A stretch of 64,000 bases of DNA. It comes from Oasisia sp. SBJ-2009. Its lineage: Eukaryota > Annelida > Polychaeta > Sabellida > Siboglinidae. The stretch lies in contig OZ024861.1 in NCBI GenBank assembly GCA_964017155.1, positions 19,065,213 through 19,129,212 on the forward strand, given 5' to 3'. Every line of letters starts with the position of its first letter. Position 1 is the first letter of the stretch. The notes under the pieces were generated by a model. The model was given only the letters and a program-made list of their open reading frames with translations, was not told the origin of the DNA and made no database searches. Shown here in pieces: positions 21,606-34,600 of this stretch. The position numbers and the translations under genes are program-made.

Positions 21606-21694
21606 TTTTGGGCTACTCAACTCCAAATAATTTACATTATGTGGTTGTTTTCAAGTTCCACATGCATCATCACCGTCGATCTGCTCACATATAC

Positions 21695-21706
21695 TTAAAA
21701 TAAATA
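21695..21706 (+). terminator. Candidate polyadenylation signal for GNB1L
   Basis: AATAAA occurs in TTAAAATAAATATC about 620 bases after the stop, a plausible 3' untranslated length. A second AATAAA overlaps the stop codon and is less likely to be the main signal. Neither has been tested against transcripts. Confidence 0.4.
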
Positions 21707-22084
21707 TCTAACTGTATACTACAAAATGTACGTGTTTTATTTAATATACAGTAGAAGGGTGGTCATGTACAGGAACATGTAATTCTGCTTGAAATGCAGG
21801 CAGGAGGCAGTGACTGACACCGGCTTGTGCTGTGTAACTTGCAGCAGTGATCAGTCCATGACGTATAGTACGTACACTGTGCACTCTCTGGGTACATGGC
21901 ACAGCAATAACTGACTCCCACAGGCTGTCGCTGTACAACACATTTATCAATGAAAACAAATATGTCATACTATCATTTGATAAATTCACAACAGGAAGTA
22001 CACATTTATAATGAGGATTACAGCCGGGGCAAACGCTTGGAGGAAAGTCGTAAAGGAAATTAATTAATGTGCTCAGCTCGTGTG

Positions 22085-22990
22085 TTACGCGAAACGAACG
22101 CGTGCGTGCTATTGACGACACTCCCAGGAAAGAACTAGCTGGATTACGTAGAGGATGAGGATCCACATACCAAATATTTACCATCCGCAACATCATCGAA
22201 CAGTGTTCAGAATGGCAAAGACAGCTATATATATACTTTATTGACGTTGAAAAGGCATTTGATAGCATACACATGAAAAGTCTATATAGCGAATATTGAA
22301 AGCATGCGGGATTCCGATCGAAATTGTCGATATCATTCGAAAGTTCTATTCAAACTTCACGTGCAGCATATGGTCTAAGTGATAAGTTGTTTTGAAGTGA
22401 AAACCGGAGTCTTCAACATTGTCATTGACTGGGTACTAGTTACGACTGTACCACAGAACACAAACCTTCGCCACTCTAGAAGACCTATATTTTGGTGATG
22501 ACCTTGCTCTCTTGTCGCACATTGAATTATCATATACAAGAAAAGACAACAAAGCTCAACACTTTCATCCAACAAACGTTGGCCTTAGAATTAGCCACAA
22601 GAAAACAAAAGTGATGACTGAGCATCCCAACTGCTTCGGGCCGTCTGAACTAACAAGTACTACCACCTTCACATACTTAGGTAGCGTCATTAGTCAGGAT
22701 ACAGGTGCAAGCATGGACATTCAGAGCACATTTGAATAAGGCTATAGCCGGTGTTTTCATGAGCATGAAGGCAGTATGGACATTTATATAGCTATAATCA
22801 GAGTTGTAATTAACTTAGTTTTTGCGTACCGTTCTTTATAGATCAGAGTGCTGGCGTATGATAGAACAGTATAAATAAATATGGAGGAAGCGGGACACAT
22901 TTGAGGCATCATCGAGAAATTGGCAAGGGATATAGATAAATGTGAAGGAACCTGTCGGTTACATGGCAGCCCAGGCGGAGCCGAGATTGA
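22085..22990 (+). mobile_element. LINE reverse-transcriptase relic
   Basis: Ordered reverse-transcriptase blocks are readable in changing frames: RKELAGLRRG, YQIFTIRNIIEQCSEWQRQ, FIDVEKAFDSIHMKSLY (22245-22290, the conserved DxEKAFDS strand), VALLS/LVMTLLS near 22500, ISHKKTKVMTEH at 22595, TYLGSVISQDTGASMDIQ (22670-22720) and RSECWRM near 22850. This order matches CR1/RTE-type non-LTR elements. Frameshifts and stops show it is dead. It lies between GNB1L and SIAE. Confidence 0.82.
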
Positions 22991-23039
22991 AAAGTGCTGC
23001 CACCTTACGGAGTCTGGTTATTCGAGGCTACGCGTTAGC

Positions 23040-23214
23040 AGAGCACTAACCGTCCGCTAGGCGCGCCAGGGTCGAGTGTAATAAAACCTTGTCGGCTTTG
23101 TTATGTGTTGCTGGATTTCGAGGATTTTGCCAGTAGACAGTTATACAGATCATCATTATTTCATAGTCCTGATATACGCAGAATAAAGACAGAACGGTGC
23201 AGATATTGTTTACG
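23040..23214 (+). promoter_or_regulatory. SIAE: Candidate SIAE promoter and 5' untranslated exon
   Basis: A locally GC-richer patch (CCGTCCGCTAGGCGCGCC) is followed about 150 bases later by a consensus donor, TTTACG|GTAAGT, at 23214/23215. The next splice acceptor, TGTTTTGCAG, is at 23702, just upstream of the first coding ATG. This fits a non-coding first exon. The transcription start cannot be placed. Confidence 0.4.
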
Positions 23215-23739
23215 GTAAGTTAAATTTACTGAATATGCTTTACATGGTGTTTGATCTAAGCAGGTGTAAGGGTGTTCGCCGCGATAATGTCAAAGGACAG
23301 CCCAAACCTCGGGCAAGGCTGAAGGCAGGAGCCGGCCAGCCCTAAGACTAAGTTAGGCTGAGGAAAATTGACTTTACACTGTCACTGTAGGAAGTGTAGC
23401 CACGTCACTATACACTGTTAGTGTTCTAATGTTCTAGGTGTGATGCAAATTATAATAATAACACAATTATATTATAGATCTAGATGTCAGATCCAGGACT
23501 AGGCTAGGATCTAGCCCTAGGTCGGATAATTTTATCTAAAATTTTATGTCAGATCTAGAAGTTTTGATAATGATGCCGATTTTTAGTAACTTACGTTACT
23601 GTCTTAGTCAAAGTGTTAGAATACTAAGAATTATTCTTATTTTGTGATACAGGAGTGTTCCAGGTTTGAAGTTGTATAATTTTATGAAATTGTGTTTTGC
23701 AGTGGTTGTTATCTGCAAGTGCAGCAACTGGCAGTGACA

Positions 23740-23973
23740 ATGACTGTGCAGGAGCACTGCAGCAGTGGGGACGCGTCCGAGTCGAAGACGAACTCTGACT
23801 CAACCATGGGCAGTGAAGGCACAGGTGAGAGGCCTGTGGAAGGAAACCAGAAGGAAAGGGAGGAGCCAGTGGCAATGAACAACATCACATCGATTGAGAT
23901 GGAGACTGGGAAGAAAGAGGATGTGGATGAGAGTGACAGTGACTGTGCTGCCGCAGAGACACAGCCATTGAAG
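23740..23973 (+). CDS. SIAE: SIAE coding exon 1 (acidic N-terminal region)
   Basis: The ATG is preceded by TGGCAGTGACA within an exon whose acceptor ends at 23702. An in-frame ATG further left (23692) would lie across that acceptor and is not used. The exon encodes 78 residues rich in E, D, S, K (MTVQEHCSSGDASE, NQKEREEPVAMNN, DVDESDSDCAAAETQPLK), with no fold visible. It ends in phase 0 at CCATTGAAG|GTTTGTG. Human SIAE has nothing like it. The link to exon 2 rests on phase match and shared acidic character. Confidence 0.7.
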
Positions 23974-25607
23974 GTTTGTGCATTACAAGCACGTATCAGT
24001 CTTTTCTAGTGGAATGTGTATTGAAGTTTAGCATGGACATCTCATATATTGCATTATCTCAGTGTATTTAACTTGCCACCAGCAGTCAGTCAGAATTGTC
24101 ATAACTAACATCTTATTTAGGTGTCACTTGTAAACAATTGCAATTGATTTATCGATGCAGGACCCCTACAACACAGGCGTGATCAGGACCGTGTTATAAT
24201 GGATCAGTAAGCAGTAACTGACTAATAATATTTAATAACATTCTTAGGTAGTCAAGACCCAAAAAAGTGTATACATGACCACTCTATTTGTGCCTTATAA
24301 AATTGTGTGCAGTTTTTACCTGCAGTTTTTGAAATCGTTCAGCAACATGTCAAAATATTAGTAAGAATAACTTTTTTCATCAGTGCCATGCAAACAATAT
24401 TCGTTGGCGTTAGATGTTAAATCCCTTCACGCAACAAATGAAAACACTCAGTTTCTGCCTCATCACATGTGGTCAAAGTTATCACTGTGACAAAATGCAA
24501 CACATTAACTATAAACACCATGGGCTGTACTTTAACTTCCCTATGGTAATTTGGGTGAACAGTTGGTTATTTTGTTGCAATATGTAGGCATTGTTTACTC
24601 ACAATGTGTGATACATCTGACTAAAATTAAGATGTATTTAATACGATATCCAGTGAATGGCAGCGATACAATGATAATGAGGCAGAAAGTGAGAAATCAG
24701 ATGTTTAGCACATTAAGAATGAGAATGAGTGTCTGAGACACAACTGTTTGGAGTGGGGCCATAAGGCCAGGGTACTGAGGGTAGTACTAGTAGACTGAAG
24801 AAGGACATTACAGTCATTTTTTAGGCTTTTGAGCAGAAAGTCCTTCGCTCTGCACCAGCATTAGCTCTCATATATCTCAAACTGTTGAAGACGTATAAAT
24901 TTGATTTTTTTCAAAAACTCTTCTGTAGCTTTACGTCTAATTTTGCATAGGCATATTTTCATTGTACAAAAAAAAATTGTAATTGACTGATCTTTTGTAA
25001 CCTTGGGCATCTCGGGGCCTCCCAACTGAGTCGCAAGAAAGCAAAATGTTTCAATGTTGCCAGTTTCTGGACTTGTATGTTCCCTGGCAGCAATGGTAGA
25101 GGCTGTGTCAATAACCCAGTAGATCTTTGTTACACTGGACAGTTGCCTGTTTGCATATTTTAAACTATATCTTCAAAACTACTTGTTATTTATAAATGCA
25201 AGTTGAGAAGTCCGAGAACTGTTACTCTCTTGGGAGACCACCCCTTCTGCCCAGCAAAACCAATCTCTCAAGAGAGATACCAAAAAATCATATTGGTATA
25301 ATTATGAGTATGTACATGTTTTCCTAACTACTAAATTGTTATTAACATGTTTTGTTTACAAATTAATGAATAGATAACTATTGTATGTATGTTTATGTAC
25401 AAATAATTATATTGCAAATTAAAAAACACCATGATGTTTTAGTCAGGAATTAATTGAGCTAAGTTTTTTTGTACACAAAAGTAGTTTATTAGAAATGCCA
25501 TAAGTTTGATTTTGATTCATATAAAAAAGTTAGACTGGTTTTCTTAAATCACACTAAGTTATCAGATAAAACAACATGCAAAACATGGCAGGTGCTAGGG
25601 CAACAAA

Positions 25608-25652
<45 letters not shown>

Positions 25653-28600
25653 AAATAACAGGTATTTTCTAAGCAATAGTACATATGCTTGAAAGTTGTA
25701 AGATATTTGTAGTTTCTATGTCTGTGTTTACTGGTGTGTTTGTGTAGGACAGGGGTGAGGAGGGAGGTGTGGAGGATCTATGTGTACTGGTGTGTTTGTT
25801 CAGGACAGGGATGGGGAGGAAGGTGTGGAGGATCTATGTGTACTGGTGTGTTTGTGTAGGACAGGGATGGGGAGGGAGGTGTGGAGGATCTATGTGTACT
25901 GGTGTGTTTGTTCAGGACAGGGATGGGGAGGAAGGTGTGGAGGATCTATGTGTACTGGTGTGTTTGTGCAGGACAGGGATGGGGAGGGAGGTGTGGAGGA
26001 TCTATGTGTACTGGTGTGTTTGTGCAGGACAGGGATGGGGAGGGAGGTGTGGAGGATCTATGTGTACTGGTGTGTTTGTTCAGGACAGGGATGGGGAGGA
26101 AGGTGTGGAGGATCTATGTGTACTGGTGTGTTTGTGCAGGACAGGGATGGGGAGGGAGGTGTGGAGGATCTATGTGTACTGGTGTGTTTGTGCAGGACAG
26201 GGATGGGGAGGGAGGTGTGGAGGATCTATGTGTACTGGTGTGTTTGTTCAGGACAGTGATGGGGAGGAAGGTGTGGAGGATCTATGTGTACTGGTGTGTT
26301 TGTTCAGGACAGGGATGGGGAGGGAGGTGTGGAGGATCTATATGTACTGGTGTGTTTGTGCAGGACAGTGATGGGGAGGAAGGTGTGGAGGATCTATGTG
26401 TACTGGTGTGTTTGTTCAGGACAGTGATGGGGAGGGAGGTGTGGAGGATCTATGTGTACTGGTGTGTTTGTGCAGGACAGTGATGGGGAGGGAGGTGTGG
26501 AGGATCTATGTGTACTGGTGTGTTTGTTCAGGACAGTGATGGGGAGGAAGGTGTGGAGGATCTATGTGTACTGGTGTGTTTGTTCAGGACAGGGATGGGG
26601 AGGGAGGTGTGGAGGATCTATGTGTACTGGTGTGTTTGTTCAGGACAGTGATGGGGAGGAAGGTGTGGAGGATCTATGTGTACTGGTGTGTTTGTTCAGG
26701 ACAGGGATGGGGAGGGAGGTGGGGAGGGAGGTGTGGAGGATCTATGTGTACTGGTGTGTTTGTTCAGGACAGGGATGGGGAGGGAGGTGTGGAGGATCTA
26801 TGTGTACTGGTGTGTTTGTGCAGGACAGGGATGGGGAGGGAGGTGTGGAGGATCTATGTGTACTGGTGTGTTTGTGCAGGACAGGGATGGGGAGGGAGGT
26901 GTGGAGGATCTATGTGTACTGGTGTGTTTGTGCAGGACAGGGATGGGGAGGAAGGTGTGGAGGATCTATGTGTACTGGTGTGTTTGTGCAGGATGGGGAG
27001 GGAGGTGTGGAGGATCTATGTGTACTGGTGTGTTTGTTCAGGACAGGGATGGGGAGGAAGGTGTGGAGGATCTATGTGTACTGGTGTGTTTGTGTAGGAC
27101 AGGGATGGGGAGGGAGGTGTGGAGGATCTATGTGTACTGGTGTGTTTGTGTAGGACAGGGATGGGGAGGGAGGTGTGGAGGATCTATGTGTACTGGTGTG
27201 TTTGTTCAGGACAGGGATGGGGAGGAAGGTGTGGAGGATCTATGTGTACTGGTGTGTTTGTGTAGGACAGGGATGGGGAGGAAGGTGTGGAGGATCTATG
27301 TGTACTGGTGTGTTTGTTCAGGACAGGGGTGGTGAGGGAGGTGTGGAGGATCTATGTGTACTGGTGTGTTTGTGTAGGACAGGGGTGGTGAGGGAGGTGT
27401 GGAGGATCTATGTGTACTGATGTGTTTGTGCAGGGCAGGGGTGGTGAGGGGGGTGTGGAGGATCTATGTGTACTGGTGTGTTTGTGTGGGATGGGGAGGG
27501 AGGTGTGGAGGATCTATGTGTACTGGTGTGTTTGTGCAGGACAGGGATGGGGAGGGAGGTGTGGAGGATCTATGTGTACTGGTGTGTTTGTGCAGGACAG
27601 GGATGGGGAGGGAGGTGTGGAGGATCTATGTGTACTGGTGTGTTTGTTCAGGACAGTGATGGGGAGGAAGGTGTGGAGGATCTATGTGTACTGGTGTGTT
27701 TGTTCAGGACAGGGATGGGGAGGGAGGTGTGGAGGATCTATATGTACTGGTGTGTTTGTGCAGGACAGTGATGGGGAGGAAGGTGTGGAGGATCTATGTG
27801 TACTGGTGTGTTTGTTCAGGACAGTGATGGGGAGGGAGGTGTGGAGGATCTATGTGTACTGGTGTGTTTGTGCAGGACAGTGATGGGGAGGGAGGTGTGG
27901 AGGATCTATGTGTACTGGTGTGTTTGTTCAGGACAGTGATGGGGAGGAAGGTGTGGAGGATCTATGTGTACTGGTGTGTTTGTTCAGGACAGGGATGGGG
28001 AGGGAGGTGGGGAGGGAGGTGTGGAGGATCTATGTGTACTGGTGTGTTTGTTCAGGACAGTGATGGGGAGGAAGGTGTGGAGGATCTATGTGTACTGGTG
28101 TGTTTGTTCAGGACAGGGATGGGGAGGGAGGTGGGGAGGGAGGTGTGGAGGATCTATGTGTACTGGTGTGTTTGTTCAGGACAGGGATGGGGAGGGAGGT
28201 GTGGAGGATCTATGTGTACTGGTGTGTTTGTGCAGGACAGGGATGGGGAGGGAGGTGTGGAGGATCTATGTGTACTGGTGTGTTTGTGCAGGACAGGGAT
28301 GGGGAGGGAGGTGTGGAGGATCTATGTGTACTGGTGTGTTTGTGCAGGACAGGGATGGGGAGGAAGGTGTGGAGGATCTATGTGTACTGGTGTGTTTGTG
28401 CAGGATGGGGAGGGAGGTGTGGAGGATCTATGTGTACTGGTGTGTTTGTTCAGGACAGGGATGGGGAGGAAGGTGTGGAGGATCTATGTGTACTGGTGTG
28501 TTTGTGTAGGACAGGGATGGGGAGGGAGGTGTGGAGGATCTATGTGTACTGGTGTGTTTGTGTAGGACAGGGATGGGGAGGGAGGTGTGGAGGATCTATG

Positions 28601-31600
28601 TGTACTGGTGTGTTTGTTCAGGACAGGGATGGGGAGGAAGGTGTGGAGGATCTATGTGTACTGGTGTGTTTGTGTAGGACAGGGATGGGGAGGAAGGTGT
28701 GGAGGATCTATGTGTACTGGTGTGTTTGTTCAGGACAGGGGTGGTGAGGGAGGTGTGGAGGATCTATGTGTACTGGTGTGTTTGTGTAGGACAGGGGTGG
28801 TGAGGGAGGTGTGGAGGATCTATGTGTACTGATGTGTTTGTGCAGGGCAGGGGTGGTGAGGGGGGTGTGGAGGATCTATGTGTACTGGTGTGTTTGTGTG
28901 GGATGGGGAGGGAGGTGTGGAGGATCTATGTGTACTGGTGTGTTTGTTCAGGACAGGGGTGAGGAGGGAGGTGTGGAGGATCTATGTGTACTGGTGTGTT
29001 TGTTCAGGACAGGGGTGAGGAGGGAGGTGTGGAGGATCTATGTGTACTGGTGTGTTTGTTCAGGACAGGGGTGAGGAGGGAGGTGTGGAGGATCTATGTG
29101 TACTGGTGTGTTTGTTCAGGACAGGGATGGGGAGGGAGGTGTGGAGGATCTATGTGTACTGGTGTGTTTGTTCAGGACAGGGATGGGGAGGGAGGTGTGG
29201 AGGATCTATGTGTACTGGTGTGTTTGTACGGGATGGGGAGGGAGGTGTGGAGGATCTATGTGTACTGGTGTGTTTGTACGGGATGGGGAGGGAGGTGTGG
29301 AGGATCTATGTGTACTGGTGTGTTTGTACGGGATGGGGAGGGAGGTGTGGAGGATCTATGTGTACTGGTGTGTTTGTGCAGGACAGGGATGGGGAGGAAG
29401 GTGTGGAGGATCTATGTGTACTGGTGTGTTTGTGCAGGACAGGGATGGGGAGGAAGGTGTGGAGGATCTATGTGTACTGGTGTGTTTGTGCAGGACAGGG
29501 ATGGGGAGGGAGGTGTGGAGGATCTATGGGTACTGGTGTGTTTGTGTAGGACAGGGATGGGGAGGAAGGTGTGGAGGATCTATGTGTACTGGTGTGTTTG
29601 TTCAGGACTGGGATGAGGAGGGAGGTGTGGAGGATCTATGTGTACTGGTGTGTTTGTTCAGGACTGGGATGAGGAGGGAGGTGTGGAGGATCTATGTGTA
29701 CTGGTGTGTTTGTTCAGGACTGGGATGAGGAGGGAGGTGTGGAGGATCTATGTGTACTGGTGTGTTTGTTCAGGACTGGGATGAGGAGGGAGGTGTGGAG
29801 GATCTATGTGTACTGGTGTGTTTGTTCAGGACTGGGATGAGGAGGGAGGTGTGGAGGATCTATGTGTACTGGTGTGTTTGTTCAGGACAGGGGTGAGGAG
29901 GGAGGTGTGGAGGATCTATGTTTACTGGTGTGTTTGTGCAGGACAGGGATGGGGAGGGAGGTGTGGAGGATCTATGTATACTGGTGTGTTTGTGTAGGAC
30001 AGGGATGGGGAGGGAGGTGTGGAGGATCTATGTGTACTGGTGTGTTTGTGTAGGACAGGGATGGGGAGGGAGGTGTGGAGGTTCTATGTGTACTGGTGTG
30101 TTTGTGCAGGACAGGGATGGGGAGGGAGGTGTGGAGGATCTATGTATACTGGTGTGTTTGTGCAGGACAGGGATGGGGAGAGAGGTGTGGAGGATCTATG
30201 TGTACTGGTGTGTTTGTGCAGGACAGGGATGGGGAGGGAGGTGTGGAGGATCTATGTATACTGGTGTGTTTGTGCAGGACAGGGATGGGGAGAGAGGTGT
30301 GGAGGATCTATGTGTACTGGTGTGTTTGTGCAGGACAGGGATGAGGAGGGAGGTGTGGAGGATCTATGTATACTGATGTGTTTGTGTAGGACAGGGATGG
30401 GGAGGGAGGTGTGGAGGATCTATGTGTACTGGTGTGTTTGTGTAGGACAGGGATGGGGAGGGAGATGTGGAGGATCTATGTGTACTGATGTGTTTGTGTA
30501 GGACAGGGATGAGGAGGGAGGTGTGGAGGACCTTGACTGTGATGACAGCCCTGATGTCTTCACCAAGGACTGTGACAGTACGGCGGGCAAGAAAGGCCTG
30601 TGGGACAAGCGCTGTATGACGGTGGGCGTCGTTGTGCTCGCCCTCATTGTGTGTGGAGCCATTGCTGCTATACTCATGCATCGGTTCACAGGTAAGGGGC
30701 CACCCGTTTATGATGGCAACATCTGGGATGTGTGTTTATATATAATGTGGTGTGTTTTCTTTGCTTGATATCATGTTTCTCAGGCCTTTGTGCTGAAGAT
30801 CCAGTGTTTATGGCATCACCTCTGTATCAACACTTTTATGTTACTTTTTCTCTAATTTTGTACACATATATCTTAGGGTATACAAAACTATGCATACGTA
30901 GTACACAACATAGTATACAATACAGACATATCTTAGGGTATACATACGTAATACACAATACATTTGTAGTAGATTGGATGTTTCAATGTCTACCTCAGGG
31001 CCTCCCGCTCCCAGAAAGCTACATGTCCACATTTTGTTTGTGTCTGTCTGGACTGGCTTGGAGACAATACTTTTGTATTCAAGACTGTGTCCCTGAACCC
31101 AACTCTTCAGGCTAGGTGGCCTGACATGGATAATGGTTAATTTATAATTTACGGTATCTGTTTATTGGAGTGACACTAATCTGCCAAACACTGAAGGTGA
31201 AGTGGTCTGCCTGGATAGCACAGTTACCAGTAGTTGGTATTCCATCTCATGGTCTGTGGCGCACGGTGACAGCTGCTTCTGCAGATATTAATTAAGCTAT
31301 ATCTTCAAAACTATTGATTTTCTGTCAATACCAGTTGAGTTTATTTGATGCTTATTTACTTATCTTTAAAATGGCGACAGGTTAGACTGGTGTATTGTCA
31401 CCTGTAGATGAAAAACATATAAGAATTATTCTAAACAACTATAAAATGAAATATCACACACTTTATTGATATCAGTTGCATTCTGATCACTGGGCTGAGT
31501 GGAGTTGAACTCCATCTTGACTAAAACCACTAATGACGAGTCCTCTCACTACCAGGGTACATTCACACAATTTGGCTGTTTCTCTTGTCATCTCGTATGA

Positions 31601-34600
31601 ATAACCAGAGAAAATGTCAATTAGATGATTACGGTGAAGAGACTAGCAGTGACTATGATTCACCAAAACACAGTCCATTCATAATTATAAAATCACTATG
31701 CAATAGTCCAAAGGATTTAGATCCCTTGGCCCACTGTTTAGTGCTTTGGTCTGTAGGACCATACTCGTCCATTGAACTTATGGCATCTTTTTGTGTTCGC
31801 TGTCCACCGTAAAAAAAACAAGTTATTATATAGCGCAGTATCCAATCCTCAGGATTGCTAAAAGGTGTTTTACATTTTATTCCCTGACAGACCTGGTCAA
31901 TTGAACACCATCTCGGCTTCTCTGGGAAGCTTTCAGCCATGTAACAATTAATTTGCGAAGACTGCTTGTGCATAAATATCCACCACTGTCTACAGCCATG
32001 GACTGATTTATACAGCTAAGTGAACTGGAGCAATATAGAGTGAAAGAACTTGCCCAAGGTTTTGCACAGCAGCACAGAGTTTGAACCCTGTGTCTTATCA
32101 TACAGCATATTGACTCAGTTGAAAAGTGTCCCAGGGCCACTATTCTATGTAGAATAATGACCCGAGGTCACTATTCTATGTAGAATAATGACCCCTGGGT
32201 CACTTTTCCATTGATTTTCAGTTGTAGAAGAATTACCCACCCTATAGAAAAATGACTCATCCCATATTTTTAGGGATATTTGAAATAATGGTTTTGATTA
32301 TAATGTAAAATTACAGCACATAACCAAATATTTTACTTCAAAAGACAATATCTAGTCTTAGAGTTGGGCCACAAAATAATGATGAATTTTTTTATTAATT
32401 TCTTTATTGGACCTTGTAGATTTATTATACGAGCATCACAGTGAAATGTCTATTTGGCAATAATAAAAAGTTTGTTTTGTGTGGCTGTAGGGGTGGGGGG
32501 TCATGTTTATATGGTATAGTACATTCACCTGTGACTCCTTCTTAGGGTATTGTCACAATGCACAACGAATGTAAATTTGATTGACACATATTTAAACCTC
32601 CTAGGGTTCTTTAGGGCTTAACACTGGTACATTTTAACTTTTCCTATTTTATTCAAAAACATTTCTGAAACTTTCCTCTAATTTTGCATCAAGATATCTG
32701 AGGGTATTTTCATTGTACACTATAAATGTGTACTTCATCAGTCTTTTTAATGACATCTCAGGGCCTCCCAAAAAAGCAAGCAGTTAAAATGTTGCCTGAA
32801 ATAAACCAATTAAAGTATATAAAGATTGTTTCTAGAAAAGCACCCTGGGTAATCATGTCAGATATTACATTCCAAGAATATAGAATCAGGCTGAATCAAG
32901 TATTGATATCATATTACCACAGCATATACATTGAAAGTGTGTTAAGAAAGCAATCGCCAACAGACACCACAGTTAGGAAATTATTCAAATCATGGCAATA
33001 TGTGAGCTCTGGTAGAAGCACACATTACATGTAATGCAGCCTGAAACGTGAACAGATGACACACATACATGCACACACTGACATACGTGCGCCACTGCCA
33101 CATTCCCTGGTTTAAATTGGCCAGGCGGCGTTTTGCTGCGGTAATGCATAAGGAAATGTGATGGAAGATGGTAAAGCCAGGAAAAAATGCATGCCAAACA
33201 TTAGTTGAAATAAGTTGAAATATGATATCCCTGAAGCTGAGCACCAGGCAGCAATGTGGCTTCAGAAGGTGAAAATAAAACTTACACAGGCGGCACAGTG
33301 ACAGCTGACTGGGGTGGTAGGCAGAGTAACATGGACACACATCTGTGGCAGTGACAGCTGACTGGGGTGGTAGGCAGAGTAACATGGACACACATCTGTG
33401 GCAGTGACAGCTGACTGGGGTGGTAGGCAGAGTAACATGAGCAAACATCTGTGACAGTGACAGCTGACTGGGGTGGTAGGCAGAGTAACATGAGCACACA
33501 TCTGTGGCAGTTACAAGTTGAATGTAGTAGCCAGAAACATGGAGAATCTACAACTTAAATATAATTGTTTTGCCGAAGCCCAAGTGAGTCAAATATCAGT
33601 TACACAAAACATTGAAACAACAGGAACAATTGTCACAGCCATTCCAAAAGTTACAAATGAGTTCATTCAGAACTTTTTGTAGTACCATTTTTTCTTGACT
33701 TTGGATATAATATTATATATATATATTATGTATTTTGCACTACATAAAACATTCCTGATGTATCTGACAAAACATACTACAGAAATGCATGGATAAAGCG
33801 TGATTAGCTAAAATTTGATAAACATTTAATATTTGAAACTGCTCAGTGACTAATGTATTGGACTCGATCAAGATAATCCAATATGAAATCGTGTGTAGCT
33901 GTGTCGAACCTTGGGCTAGTTCATTCGCTCTACATGGCTTCAGTTGACTGACCTATACGAATGAGTACCTGGCTATGGACAGTGGTTTCTGGGAAGATTC
34001 CAGCCACGCTGCAATTCCTGCGCAAAGACTATTCGTATACAAGTATCTACCACTGTTTGTAGCCAGGTACTTACTCACTCAGCTGAGTGAATCAGTTCAG
34101 TATGTATTCACATTCAAATTAACCTGTTTTGTAGAGAAGTGCACATTTGAGTTTGTCATGTTGTGTTTGTAATCAGCGCGGGACTACCATGAGCTGCAGT
34201 TTGCGTCCTACTACACGGACCACATGGTGCTACAGCGGGCGCCCAGTAGGGCCGTGTTGTGGGGGTACAGCTCCATCACTGACGACAACATCACCATCAC
34301 ACTTCACCTGAAGGGTGACAGTGTCAACATGGTCTACAAGACTTCAGTTCATGCTACAGGTTTGTTACTGTCACTTGATGACATTTCAAGTCTCATTGTA
34401 TTATATGAAATTAAAATGTCTGCAAAATGAATCAACACCAGATAATGCAGTGAAGTAGAATCCTACTAAAATCTGCCATCTGACTCTTTAGAATTTTTTA
34501 CTATCTGAGTAGCAGAACTCAGTGTTGTTCTCTTGCATCATGCAAAAATGCATAGTGACATAAGTTATAATTTGTGACTTTATCTTGTCTTGTTTGGATT

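Noticed and set aside
21741..22274. 177-codon minus frame
   Set aside because: Its N-terminal part is the antisense of a LINE reverse-transcriptase relic, and the rest has no recognised feature.
25769..30501. Many overlapping 150-240 codon plus frames (MCTGVFVQDRDGE, MEDLCVLVCL)
   Set aside because: All follow from the 56-bp repeat, which cycles through three stop-poor frames; they overlap in every frame and match no family.
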